Positions 16,119-24,667 of a stretch of DNA of 64,000 nt are shown here, piece by piece. The stretch spans positions 124,001 through 188,000 of the forward strand of contig NZ_JANLOD010000049.1 of assembly GCF_025466085.1 (NCBI RefSeq), given 5' to 3'. This DNA is from Pseudomonas sp. 14P_8.1_Bac3. GTDB taxonomy: Bacteria > Pseudomonadota > Gammaproteobacteria > Pseudomonadales > Pseudomonadaceae. The notes below the pieces were generated by a model. The model saw only the letters and a list, made by a program, of their open reading frames with translations. It searched no databases and was not told the origin of the DNA. Made by a program: the position numbers and the translations under genes. Each line of letters opens with the position of its first letter. Within the stretch, counting starts at the first letter, position 1.

Positions 16119-16894
16119 AAAAGCGCATCGAAGGTCTCGACGAATCCTCGATCCTGAAAGACGCCCGCAAGATCATTGCCCCGCAGATCGAAGACCGCTC
16201 GCGCCGCTCGTTCCTGCTGCGTGGCCTGACCCTTGGCGGCGTGGCCATGCTCTCCGGCTGCAACATCAGCGATAACGACAGCGTCGAGACTGCGCTGTCG
16301 TCGATGTCGCGGTTCAACGATCGGGTGCAGGGCTGGCTGTTCAATCCCAACGCCCTGGCGCCGACCTATCCGGCGTCGATGATCACCCGGCCGTTTCCCT
16401 TCAACGCTTTTTACGGCATCGACGAGGCGCCGACGGTCGAGGAAGAAAGTTATCGGCTGGAAGTGACCGGGCTGGTCGCCGACAAGCGCACTTGGCGCCT
16501 CGAAGAACTGCGCGCCATGGCGCAGAACGAACAGATCACCCGGCACATTTGTGTTGAAGGCTGGAGCGCGATCGGGCGCTGGGGCGGCGTGCGTTTCAGC
16601 GATTTCCTGAAGCGGGTCGGCGCCGACACCGATGCCAGATACGTTGGCTTCAAATGCGCCGACGATTACTACACCAGCATCGACATGGCGACCGCGCTGC
16701 ACCCACAGACTCTGCTGGCGCTGACCTATGACGGCGCGGTGCTGCCGCGCGAATACGGCTTCCCGATGAAGCTGCGCATGCCGACCAAGCTCGGCTACAA
16801 GAATCCCAAACACATCCAGGCGATATTCGTCAGCAACACCTACAGCGGCGGCTACTGGGAAGACCAGGGCTACAACTGGTTCGGCGGCAGCTGA
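16115..16894 (+). CDS. Tat-exported molybdopterin-dependent oxidoreductase (sulfite-oxidase fold)
   Basis: This 259-residue protein has a twin-arginine signal (RSRRSFLLRGLTLGG, about residues 28-42) followed by a possible lipobox-like LSGC. The body is the sulfite-oxidase molybdopterin domain, with the Mo-ligand Cys in ITRHICVEGWSAIGRWGG. It is shorter than MsrP. With the overlapping cytochrome b gene it probably forms a periplasmic reductase or dehydrogenase tied to the quinone pool. The substrate is unknown. Confidence 0.88.
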   Translation: MKKRIEGLDESSILKDARKIIAPQIEDRSRRSFLLRGLTLGGVAMLSGCNISDNDSVETALSSMSRFNDRVQGWLFNPNALAPTYPASMITRPFPFNAFYGIDEAPTVEEESYRLEVTGLVADKRTWRLEELRAMAQNEQITRHICVEGWSAIGRWGGVRFSDFLKRVGADTDARYVGFKCADDYYTSIDMATALHPQTLLALTYDGAVLPREYGFPMKLRMPTKLGYKNPKHIQAIFVSNTYSGGYWEDQGYNWFGGS

Positions 16895-16965
16895 CGGCGC
16901 CCGACAGCTTCACCGCGCAGCATTCGCTGCGTTCAATCGCAACCTGTGCTTCAAGGAGTTTCATC

Positions 16966-17241
16966 ATGAAAAAGTTAACCACCGTCGTTCTGTCCATGTG
17001 CCTCGCCATGGGCGCTGCCAGCGTATTTGCCGCCGAAACCACCAACGGCATGAGCAACGACAGCATGAGCAAAGACTCGATGTCCAAAGACGCCATGAAA
17101 AAAGACACGATGAAAAAGGATGCCATGAGCAAGGACACAATGAAGAAAGACGCCATGTCCAAGGATTCGATGAAGAAGGACGAAATGAAAAAAGACGCGA
17201 TGTCCAAGGACGCCATGAAAAAAGACGCCATGTCGCAGTAA
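16966..17241 (+). CDS. Pentapeptide MXKDX repeat protein
   Basis: This 91-residue secreted protein has a signal peptide ending at VFAAE (about residue 23). The rest consists almost entirely of five-residue repeats of the form M-S/K-K-D-x (about 13 copies), rich in Met, Lys and Asp. It matches the named MXKDX repeat family, whose function is not established; the Met/Asp pattern suggests metal binding. It lies 70 bases after the molybdoenzyme gene with its own ribosome-binding site (AAGGAG). Confidence 0.88.
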   Translation: MKKLTTVVLSMCLAMGAASVFAAETTNGMSNDSMSKDSMSKDAMKKDTMKKDAMSKDTMKKDAMSKDSMKKDEMKKDAMSKDAMKKDAMSQ

Positions 17242-17583
17242 TCCGAAACCACACAATCCCCTCAGGAGCGAGCCTGCTCGCGATGGTCTGTCAGTTGGCA
17301 TCAATGCAGCTGACACACCATCGCGAGCAGGCTCGCTCCTACAGGTTTTTGGGGTATGACTTGAAGTCATGCCCTCATGACTTTTAATGGTTACAGCCCC
17401 GCCAACCCCCAGTGTTAAAAAATCGCAAACACAGCTCATCAACAACAAAAAAGAGCGTTTGCACCCATGACTGATCCTCTCCGCCATACCCAGCGCTCTT
17501 CGACCTCCGCCATTCGCCACGCGACCTGCACCGTCCGCGTGCATTGCTGATCCTCCAAAAAAATCACTGAAGAGTAACGACCC
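17242..17583. other. Intergenic region with REP doublet and palindrome
   Basis: This 342-base gap contains a REP doublet at about 17259-17344 (CAGGAGCGAGCCTGCTCGCG facing CGCGAGCAGGCTCGCTCCTA) and, at 17356-17370, ATGACTTGAAGTCAT, a 7+1+7 palindrome with another CATGACTT at 17376-17383. The remainder, up to the fae start, holds no convincing ORF and probably carries the fae promoter. Confidence 0.6.
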
Positions 17584-18096
17584 ATGAAAGAACTCGACCT
17601 GTACATCGGTGAAGGCTTCGAAGGCCCTGGCGTCAACGCCGCTCACATCAACATCCTGATCGGCCCGCGCAACGGTCCGGCGGGGCAGGCGTTCGCCAAC
17701 AGCCTGGCGTCGCCGAGCCAGGGCCATTGCCCGTTCATGGTGATTGCCCAGCCCAATATCCCGGTCAAACCGATGACCCTCTACGTCAACAAAGCCGCGA
17801 TCAGCAGCGACCTGCACGGCAACGCCACCTGGGGTGCGTCGCAAGCCGGGATCGCCAAGGCGGTTCTGGAAGCGTTGCTCGACGGCACCTTGCCGCCGGA
17901 AGCCGAAGATGAATGGGCCATCGTCACCGCCAACTGGGTCAACCCGGCGTGCGATGACCTCGATGCCGTGTACTTGAACAACTACAACGCCTGCCGCACG
18001 GCGATCCGTGCCGCGCTGACCGGCAAGCCGGAAACCGCGCAACTGGCGGACGTGGTCAATCACATCAGCAACCCTTTCTACACACCAAAAGCCTGA
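17584..18096 (+). CDS. fae: Formaldehyde-activating enzyme homologue
   Basis: This 170-residue protein aligns along its length with Fae of methylotrophs, which condenses formaldehyde with tetrahydromethanopterin. Shared blocks are GEGFEGPGVNAAHINILIGP, containing the catalytic-position His (H21), and IPVKPMTLYVNKAAI. It is first in an operon with an aldo/keto reductase and a semialdehyde dehydrogenase. No mtdB, mch or fhc genes lie in the window, so the cofactor or even the substrate may differ from classical Fae. The start is ATG 17584; the ribosome-binding site is weak (GAAGAG). Confidence 0.88.
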   Translation: MKELDLYIGEGFEGPGVNAAHINILIGPRNGPAGQAFANSLASPSQGHCPFMVIAQPNIPVKPMTLYVNKAAISSDLHGNATWGASQAGIAKAVLEALLDGTLPPEAEDEWAIVTANWVNPACDDLDAVYLNNYNACRTAIRAALTGKPETAQLADVVNHISNPFYTPKA

Positions 18097-18106
18097 GGTC
18101 CGCGCC

Positions 18107-19141
18107 ATGCAATACATTCGTTTGGGCAACTCCGGCCTGCAAGTCTCCCGCCTGTGCCTGGGCACCATGAACATGGGCACCCCGGACTGGAAGCCGTGGA
18201 TCTTCGATGAGAAGAAAAGCGAGCCAATCGTCGCGCACGCCCTGGACAACGGCGTCAACTTCATCGACCTCGCGGACTTCTATTCCGCCGGTGTCGGCGA
18301 GGAAGTAGTGGGGCGCATCGTCAAGCGCCTGGCCCGCCGCGAAGACCTGGTGATCACCACCAAAGTCGGTTACGGCACCCGCACCGGAATCAACGCCAGC
18401 GGCCATTCGCGCAAGCACATCATGGACAGCATCGACGCCTCGCTGCAGCGTCTGAACATGGATTATGTCGATGTGTTCATGCTGCATTACTTCGATGTGA
18501 ACACCCCGGTCGAAGAGACCATGAGTGCGATGAACGACATCGTGCGTTCCGGCAAGGCGCGTTACATCGGCGTGTCGACCATGCTCACCGGGCAGTTGGC
18601 GAAGATCCTCATGGCGTGCGAGCGCAATGGCTGGGTCAAGCCGATCAACATGCAGCTGCAACTGAACTGTGCCTACCGTGAAGAAGAGCGCGAAATGATT
18701 CCGTTCTGCCGCGACCAGGGTCTGGGCGTCTCGGTATTCAGTCCGCTGGCCCGTGGTCTGCTGACCGGTGACGTGCAGTCGACCCGCAACCAGACTGACT
18801 TCTTCACCCAGCAGATGTACAGCGACGAAGCCTCGTTCGAGATCGCCCATTCGGTGCAACGAGTGGCCCGCGCGCGTGGTGTGTCCAACGCGCAAATCGC
18901 CCAGGCCTGGGTCGCCAACCATCCGGGGGTGGATTGCATGCTGGTCGGCGCCGACACCACCGAGCAGTTCGACAGTGCCCTGGCGGCGCTCGACACCCAG
19001 CTCGACGCTGACGAGCTGCACGAACTGGAACGCAATTACACCCCGTGCGATGTGATCAACGATTACACCGCTGGCAAACGCATCCTGCGTTCGGCCCGTC
19101 CGGGCCTGGAACGCTTCACGTTGACCGAGGCTGTGGCATGA
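18107..19141 (+). CDS. Aldo/keto reductase
   Basis: The 344-residue product is an NADPH-dependent oxidoreductase with a TIM-barrel fold. The catalytic tetrad is readable: D54 and Y59 (FIDLADFY), K86 (TTKVG) and H127 (MLHYFD). It resembles the YajO/Tas-type subgroup. It lies ten bases after fae, and its TGA overlaps the ATG of the dehydrogenase gene (ATGA). It probably interconverts an aldehyde and an alcohol in the same pathway. Confidence 0.9.
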   Translation: MQYIRLGNSGLQVSRLCLGTMNMGTPDWKPWIFDEKKSEPIVAHALDNGVNFIDLADFYSAGVGEEVVGRIVKRLARREDLVITTKVGYGTRTGINASGHSRKHIMDSIDASLQRLNMDYVDVFMLHYFDVNTPVEETMSAMNDIVRSGKARYIGVSTMLTGQLAKILMACERNGWVKPINMQLQLNCAYREEEREMIPFCRDQGLGVSVFSPLARGLLTGDVQSTRNQTDFFTQQMYSDEASFEIAHSVQRVARARGVSNAQIAQAWVANHPGVDCMLVGADTTEQFDSALAALDTQLDADELHELERNYTPCDVINDYTAGKRILRSARPGLERFTLTEAVA

Positions 19142-20571
19142 GCGCGCTGATCCGTCACGGCCATTTCATCGACGGCCAATGGTCTTCCGGTGGTTCGACA
19201 TACCCGGTGTTCAACCCCGCCAATGGCGAGTTGATCACCGAGGTGCAGCAGGCCGGCGCCGAGGAAACCAACCTCGCCATCGACGCCGCCAACCGCGCGT
19301 TGCCGGCCTGGCGCGCGCTGACTGCGAAGGAGCGCAGCCAGAAGCTCAAGCGCTGGAGCGAACTGATGCTCAGTCACCAGAAGGAGCTGGCGACGCTGCT
19401 CAGTCGCGAGCAGGGCAAACCGTTGGCCGAAGCGATGGGCGAAGTGGTCTACGCCGCGAGCTTTCTCGAGTGGTTCGGCGAAGAAGCCAAGCGTGCTTAC
19501 GGCGACGTGATCCCGAGCCACAAGGCGGACGCGCGGATCATCGTGGTCAAGGAAGCCATCGGCGTGGTCGCCGCGATCACTCCGTGGAACTTCCCGCTGG
19601 CGATGGTCACCCGCAAGGTCGGCCCGGCGCTGGCGGCGGGGTGCACAATGATTCTCAAGCCATCGGAAGAAACACCGCTGTCGGCCTTCGCCCTGGGGGT
19701 GCTGGCCGAGCAGGCCGGGATTCCGGCAGGCGTGTTCAACATCGTCAGTGGTGACGCCGTGGCGATCGGCGGTGCGCTGCAAGCCTCCGGGGTTGTGCGC
19801 AAATTGTCGTTCACCGGCTCCACCCGCACCGGCAAGTTGTTGATGCGCCAGGCTGCCGAGACCCTGAAAAAAGTCTCGCTGGAACTGGGCGGCAACGCGC
19901 CGTTCATTGTCTTCGACGATGCCGATCTGGACGCCGCCGTGAAAGGCGCAATGGCCTCGAAGTTCCGCAATACCGGGCAAACCTGCGTCTGCGTGAACCG
20001 CTTCTTCATTCAGGACAGCGTGTACGAAGCCTTCACTGGCAAACTCGCCGAGGCGGTGGCGGCCATGCGCGTCGGCAGCGCTCTGGAAGGCGAAACCGAG
20101 CAAGGTCCGCTGATTAACAATGCGGCGCTGGCCAAGGTTGAACTGCACGTGAGCGACGCACTGGAGAAGGGCGCCAAACTGTTGTGCGGCGGCCGTCGTC
20201 ACGCGCTGGGCGGCACGTTTTATGAGCCGACCATTCTCGCCGAAGCCAGCAGCGACATGCTGATCGCCCAGGACGAAACCTTTGGCCCGGTGGCCGCGTG
20301 CTTCCGCTTCAAGGACGAAGCCGAGGTGATGCAAATGGCCAACGACACGCCGTACGGCTTGTCCGCTTACTTCTACAGCCGCGACATCGGCCGCGTCTGG
20401 CGCATGGCCGAAGGCCTGGAAGCGGGCATGGTCGGGATCAACGAAGGGATCATTTCCACGGAAGTGGCGCCGTTCGGCGGCATCAAGGAATCGGGCCTCG
20501 GTCGCGAGGGTTCGAAGTACGGTCTGGATGACTACCTGGAGATCAAATACCTGCTGATGGGCGGCCTCTAA
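19138..20571 (+). CDS. NAD(P)-dependent succinate-semialdehyde dehydrogenase family
   Basis: This 477-residue aldehyde dehydrogenase has the catalytic Glu (E249 in LELGGN) and the nucleophilic Cys (C283 in NTGQTCVC). ITPWNFPLAM and FTGSTRTGK are further NAD-domain motifs. The pattern is that of GabD-type semialdehyde dehydrogenases. The start overlaps the previous stop, which indicates translational coupling. With Fae and the aldo/keto reductase it forms an aldehyde-handling operon whose true substrate is unknown. Confidence 0.9.
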   Translation: MSALIRHGHFIDGQWSSGGSTYPVFNPANGELITEVQQAGAEETNLAIDAANRALPAWRALTAKERSQKLKRWSELMLSHQKELATLLSREQGKPLAEAMGEVVYAASFLEWFGEEAKRAYGDVIPSHKADARIIVVKEAIGVVAAITPWNFPLAMVTRKVGPALAAGCTMILKPSEETPLSAFALGVLAEQAGIPAGVFNIVSGDAVAIGGALQASGVVRKLSFTGSTRTGKLLMRQAAETLKKVSLELGGNAPFIVFDDADLDAAVKGAMASKFRNTGQTCVCVNRFFIQDSVYEAFTGKLAEAVAAMRVGSALEGETEQGPLINNAALAKVELHVSDALEKGAKLLCGGRRHALGGTFYEPTILAEASSDMLIAQDETFGPVAACFRFKDEAEVMQMANDTPYGLSAYFYSRDIGRVWRMAEGLEAGMVGINEGIISTEVAPFGGIKESGLGREGSKYGLDDYLEIKYLLMGGL

Positions 20572-20578
20572 CCCCCCC

Positions 20579-20680
20579 TTGTAGGAGCGAGCAAGCTCGC
20601 GATGGACGTTAACGATAACGCGGGGAGCCTGACGCACCACGGCGTTCTCAGACTTTTCGCGAGCATGCTCGCTCCTACAG
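20579..20680. repeat. REP doublet
   Basis: TTGTAGGAGCGAGCAAGCTC faces CGCGAGCATGCTCGCTCCTA across a spacer with GTTAACGATAACGCGGG. It lies between the dehydrogenase and the MFS gene and may separate their transcripts. Confidence 0.85.
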
Positions 20681-20737
20681 AAGAGCACACCGATTTCGCT
20701 TTCATTTCTCCGTCAATAACAACAATTGGAGATTTAC

Positions 20738-22102
20738 ATGTCCGTACAACCGGTAAAAATCGACGACCTGCCCATCGGGCGCTTTCACCTCAAGATCGCC
20801 GGGCTGACCTTCGGTGCGCATTTCACCGACGGCTACATCCTCGGCCTGATCGGCATCGCCTTCACCCTGCTGAGCCCGCAGATGCAACTGGATGCCTTCT
20901 GGCAAGGATTGATCGGCGCATCGGCGCTGATCGGGCTGTTCCTCGGCAGCCTGTTTTTCGGCTGGATTTCCGACAAGGTCGGTCGCCAGAAGATCTTTCT
21001 GGTCAGCTTCGTGCTGATCACCCTCGCCTCGGTGATGCAGTTCTACGCCGAAACGGCCATGGGCCTGTTTCTCTGCCGGGTATTGATCGGCATCGGCCTC
21101 GGCGGTGATTTCAGCGTCGGCCACGCCATGCTCGCCGAGTTCTCGCCGAAGAAGCACCGCGGCGTGTTGCTCGGTTCGTTCAGCGTGATCTGGACCTTCG
21201 GTTACGTCGCCGCCACCTTCGTCGGCACCGCCATGCTCAGCCTCGGCGACGATGCCTGGCGCTGGATGCTGGCGTCGTCGGCGATCCCGGCGGCGTTGAT
21301 CCTGATTGCCCGAATCGGCACGCCGGAGTCGCCGCGCTGGCTGGTCAACCAGGGGCGGGTTGCCGAGGCGCGCGCCATCGTCAAGAAACACCTGGGCGCC
21401 AACGTCGAACTCGACGAAACACAATCCACCGAAACCCGTTCCGGCTATGCGGTGCTGTTCAGCCGCGAATACCGCAAGCGCACCGCGTTCAACTGCCTGT
21501 TCTTCGTCTGCATCGTGATGCCGTACTTCGCGATCTATACGTTCCTGCCGTCGATCCTGCAGAAGATGGGCCTGGCCGAAGGCTTCGGCACCGAACTGAT
21601 GCTGAACATGCTGCTGATCCTCGGCGCGTTGATTGGCATCTGGTGCACGATCAAGTTCTCGCGACGCGGGTTCCTGATCAACTCGTTCATCATCCTCGCG
21701 GTCGCGTTGTTCATGCTGGCGGTGCTGCCCAGCAGTGCGGCGTTCCTGATGGTGCTGGTGTTCGGCTTGTTTACGCTGGTGTTGTCGGCGGTGAGTAACC
21801 TCGTGGGGGTGTTCCCGGCCGAGAGTTTCCCGACCGAAGTACGGGCCAGCGGGATTGGCCTGGCCACCGCGGTGAGCCGCCTGGGTTCGGCGGTCAGCAC
21901 GTTCTTGCTGCCGGTGAGTGTGGCGGGGATCGGCCTGAGCCCGACCATGGGTATTCTTGCGGCGATCCTGGCACTGGGCGCGTTGCTGTCCTGGGCGTGG
22001 GCGCCGGAGACCAAGTCGCTGACGCTGAGCCAGGCGTGCAAGGCGCAGAGTCCGGTGGAGGGGAGTGCGGCGGTCGCCGTCAAAACCGCTGCTCCGATCT
22101 AA
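20738..22102 (+). CDS. MFS transporter, sugar/aromatic-acid importer type
   Basis: This 454-residue protein has twelve membrane segments and the metabolite:H+ symporter look: GWISDKVGRQKIFL (motif A, loop 2-3), PESPRWLVNQGR after helix 6, and a large central loop. GGAG precedes the ATG at 20738. It follows the fae operon on the same strand after a REP doublet, so it may import the compound that the operon degrades; this is inference from position. Confidence 0.88.
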   Translation: MSVQPVKIDDLPIGRFHLKIAGLTFGAHFTDGYILGLIGIAFTLLSPQMQLDAFWQGLIGASALIGLFLGSLFFGWISDKVGRQKIFLVSFVLITLASVMQFYAETAMGLFLCRVLIGIGLGGDFSVGHAMLAEFSPKKHRGVLLGSFSVIWTFGYVAATFVGTAMLSLGDDAWRWMLASSAIPAALILIARIGTPESPRWLVNQGRVAEARAIVKKHLGANVELDETQSTETRSGYAVLFSREYRKRTAFNCLFFVCIVMPYFAIYTFLPSILQKMGLAEGFGTELMLNMLLILGALIGIWCTIKFSRRGFLINSFIILAVALFMLAVLPSSAAFLMVLVFGLFTLVLSAVSNLVGVFPAESFPTEVRASGIGLATAVSRLGSAVSTFLLPVSVAGIGLSPTMGILAAILALGALLSWAWAPETKSLTLSQACKAQSPVEGSAAVAVKTAAPI

Positions 22103-22121
22103 ACTACAGCCACAAACTTAA

Positions 22122-22213
22122 CTGTGGGAGCGGGCTTGCTCGCGAAGGCGGTGTATCAGTCAACATAGATGGCGACTGGCACTCCGCCTTCGCGAGCAAG
22201 CCCGCTCCCACAG
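22122..22213. repeat. REP doublet
   Basis: CTGTGGGAGCGGGCTTGCTC faces CGCGAGCAAGCCCGCTCCCA between the convergent MFS and LysR genes. Confidence 0.85.
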
Positions 22214-22227
22214 GGGATACCGGTGGT

Positions 22228-23103
22228 TCAGGGATTGCTGACCAGTCCCAACCAATCGGTGAACAACTTCACCTTCGACAACCCCTGCTTGTCGTTCGCC
22301 ACGTCCAGCCAATAGCCATAAGGCCCGATCACCTCCACCGGCGTGATCGGCAGCAGGCTGCCATGGGCCAGTTCCTTCTCGATCATCTGCCGGTCGATCA
22401 CTGCCAGTCCGCCGCCCGCCAGCGCGGTATGGATCACCTGATCCAGCGTACTGAACTCCAGCCCTTGGCCCGCATCGACATCGTCCCGGCCCATCGCCGC
22501 CAGCCAGTTCTCCCACACCTTCAGGCGCTTGCCGTCGTGCAGGATGTGCAGCAACGGAAATTGCCGCAGGTCCGGCGGCTGGCCATCGTTGAACAGCTCG
22601 GGGCTGGCCACGGCGATGTGCCGCTCCATGACCAGCAACTGGCTGTTGCAATGGGGCGCGGCTTCGAGGCCGAAGCGAATGTGACAGTCGATCTCGGCCA
22701 GACTGTCGTGCCCGGCCTGGTTGGTCACGCTCAGGCTGATGTCCGGGTAGCGCTGGCAAAACACCCGCAGGTGCGCCGACAACCACCGCGTGGCCCAGGT
22801 CGGCGGCGCCAGGATGCGCAGGCGCTGGCGCAGGTTGGGCACGCGCACGGCTTGCAGGGCGCGTTCGATGTGGTCGAAGGCTTCTGCCAGATGCGGTGAG
22901 AGGGCGCTGCCGGTTTCAGTCAGTGACAAGCCTTGCGGCGTGCGGATGAACAGCGCGACGCCGAGGTAGTCTTCGAGCTGCTTGATCTGCCGGCTCACCG
23001 CTCCCTGGGTAACGTTCAGACCCAGCGCCGCCTGGCTGAAACTGCGATGCCGCGCGACCTCTTCGAAAACGCGCAGCATATTGAGCGAGGGCAGTTGGCG
23101 CAT
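22228..23103 (-). CDS. LysR-family regulator, GcvA-like
   Basis: This 291-residue regulator begins MRQLPSLNMLRVFEEVARHR, as in GcvA/AmpR-type LysR proteins, with the helix-turn-helix SFSQAALGLNVTQGAVSRQI at about residues 23-42 and an effector domain behind it. It converges on the MFS transporter; the fae operon is a possible target but no binding site is evident. The ATG at 23103 fits the conserved family start. Confidence 0.9.
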   Translation of the reverse strand: MRQLPSLNMLRVFEEVARHRSFSQAALGLNVTQGAVSRQIKQLEDYLGVALFIRTPQGLSLTETGSALSPHLAEAFDHIERALQAVRVPNLRQRLRILAPPTWATRWLSAHLRVFCQRYPDISLSVTNQAGHDSLAEIDCHIRFGLEAAPHCNSQLLVMERHIAVASPELFNDGQPPDLRQFPLLHILHDGKRLKVWENWLAAMGRDDVDAGQGLEFSTLDQVIHTALAGGGLAVIDRQMIEKELAHGSLLPITPVEVIGPYGYWLDVANDKQGLSKVKLFTDWLGLVSNP

Positions 23104-23406
23104 GGCAGAAGGGCTCCGCACCGGCCTCGGGTGTTGCGTCGGGCCGGTTGTTGTAGAGGTTGGTTTTATGGTGCCTATCTGACTATCAGCAAGAACCTGA
23201 TGCAAGCGTTGTTTGGGCCGTCCTTGGCGACGCCAAAATCCCGCCCGCACCTGAATTACTCAATGTTTCGTCCGCCCGTCCCCTGGGACGTTTGATTTTT
23301 TACCCTGTGTGGCATCAAAAATGAATTTCCGCCGAGCCCGCTGCTCATACCTGTAAGCAGCGGATTTGAGCCCGCGAAATCATTAGGCAATCAGGGAGTG
23401 GCAATC
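23104..23406. other. Intergenic region with a perfect hairpin
   Basis: In this 303-base gap CCGCTGCT (23338-23345) pairs perfectly with AGCAGCGG (23356-23363) across a ten-base loop, 44 bases before the receiver-gene ATG. It has no U-run, so it is not a standard terminator, and may be a leader structure. I see no other gene in the gap. Confidence 0.4.
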
Positions 23407-23814
23407 ATGTGTCCAGTATCGGCGGCGGGCGAGCAGCTTTCTGGCGGGTTGATTCTTGTGGTTGAGGACGATCCGTTGATCCTGGAGTTTCTCTGCGAAA
23501 TTCTGCAGGAGGAAGGTTTTACGGTCGAACCGCAGATCAGCGCGGATGCGGCGGCGGGTTATCTGGAGCAGCACGCGGACAACGTGGCGCTTTTGCTGAC
23601 GGACATCACAATGCCCGGCAAGCTGAATGGCGCCGATCTGGCCAATCAATTCGGTGACCGCTGGCCGGACAAGCCGATCATGATCATGTCCGGGTTCGAA
23701 ACGCCAGAAACCTCAGGGGTGCGGCACGAGGTGTCTTTCATCAAGAAACCCTGGGCGCTGGGGCAATTGCTCGATTGCGTCGAAGGCGCTTTGAAGTCGA
23801 AGACGGTGGGCTGA
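23407..23814 (+). CDS. Single-domain response regulator receiver
   Basis: This 135-residue CheY-like protein has the acidic pocket D21/D22, the phospho-acceptor D66 (LLLTDITMPG), and the conserved Lys in FIKKPW. There is no output domain. The ATG at 23407 has GGGAG eight bases upstream, better than the in-frame GTG at 23398. No kinase gene is adjacent. Such stand-alone receivers often take phosphate from hybrid kinases encoded elsewhere. Confidence 0.88.
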   Translation: MCPVSAAGEQLSGGLILVVEDDPLILEFLCEILQEEGFTVEPQISADAAAGYLEQHADNVALLLTDITMPGKLNGADLANQFGDRWPDKPIMIMSGFETPETSGVRHEVSFIKKPWALGQLLDCVEGALKSKTVG

Positions 23815-23894
23815 AAACCGGCGGTACGCGAGCCGCGCGAACTTGCTACATTGCGTGGCAACCGCCGTCCGGCTCCTGCGAAGGAAGTGCATCC

Positions 23895-24563
23895 TTGTCA
23901 GATCAAACATCGGTTTTTAACAAACCTTATCGCGCCTTTCTATTTGATATGGACGGTACCGTCCTCAATTCCATCGCCGCCGCCGAGCGCATCTGGACCA
24001 CCTGGGCGTTGCGCCACGGGCTGGATGTCGCGACGTTCCTGCCGACCATTCATGGCGCTCGTGCCATTGACACTGTCAACCGCCAGGCCTTGCCGGGTAT
24101 TGATCCCAAGGCTGAGGCGGCGTGGGTGACCCAGGCGGAAATCGATGACGTCGAGGGGATTGTCGAGGTGGCCAGTGCGGCGAAATTTCTCGAGTCGTTA
24201 CCGGCGCGGCAGTGGGCGATTGTCACGTCTGCGCCCAGGGCGTTGGCGCTGCGGCGCATGGCGGCGGCGGGGATTCCCGAGCCCGAGGTGATGGTCACGG
24301 CGGAAGATGTCAGTGCCGGTAAACCGGACCCTGCGGGATACTTACTGGCGTCCAAGCGCTTGGGAGTGGACGTCACGGAGTGCCTGATATTCGAAGATGC
24401 CGCGGTCGGCATACGCGCTGCCGAAGCGGCGGGGGCAGACCTCTTGATCATTACCTCGACGCACGACCACCCGATCGTAACGCCACATGCAACGCTGGCC
24501 AGCTACGATGCGGTCAGCGTTCACCTGGATGCCACGGGGTTCATCCGTTTGCTCCCGATCTAA
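23895..24563 (+). CDS. HAD-superfamily phosphatase
   Basis: This 222-residue hydrolase has the HAD motif DMDGT (nucleophile D18, acid D20), the Lys-containing GKPDPAGY and the acidic FEDAAVG motif. It is of the beta-phosphoglucomutase/GPP-like subclass with a helical cap. The start is probably the TTG at 23895, with AAGGA nine bases upstream; no in-frame ATG lies before the DxD motif. Sugar phosphates such as glycerol- or mannitol-type phosphates are likely substrates, but this is unproven. Confidence 0.85.
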   Translation: MSDQTSVFNKPYRAFLFDMDGTVLNSIAAAERIWTTWALRHGLDVATFLPTIHGARAIDTVNRQALPGIDPKAEAAWVTQAEIDDVEGIVEVASAAKFLESLPARQWAIVTSAPRALALRRMAAAGIPEPEVMVTAEDVSAGKPDPAGYLLASKRLGVDVTECLIFEDAAVGIRAAEAAGADLLIITSTHDHPIVTPHATLASYDAVSVHLDATGFIRLLPI

Positions 24564-24567
24564 CAAA

Positions 24568-24658
24568 TGTGGGAGCGAGCCTGCTCGCGAATACGGCGTG
24601 TCAGACCACATCTTTATGGAGTGACATTCCGCCTTCGCGAGCAGGCTCGCTCCCACAG
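24568..24658. repeat. REP doublet
   Basis: TGTGGGAGCGAGCCTGCTCG faces CGCGAGCAGGCTCGCTCCCA between convergent genes. Confidence 0.85.
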
Positions 24659-24667
24659 TTTTGTTCC

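Noticed and set aside
17041..17240. Short tandem repeats that could suggest a CRISPR-like or satellite array
   Set aside because: They are 15-base codon repeats encoding the MXKDX pentapeptide; no spacers, in frame throughout.
19063..20688. 541-codon minus-strand ORF opposite the semialdehyde dehydrogenase
   Set aside because: Shadow of a catalytically complete aldehyde dehydrogenase; starts in REP sequence.
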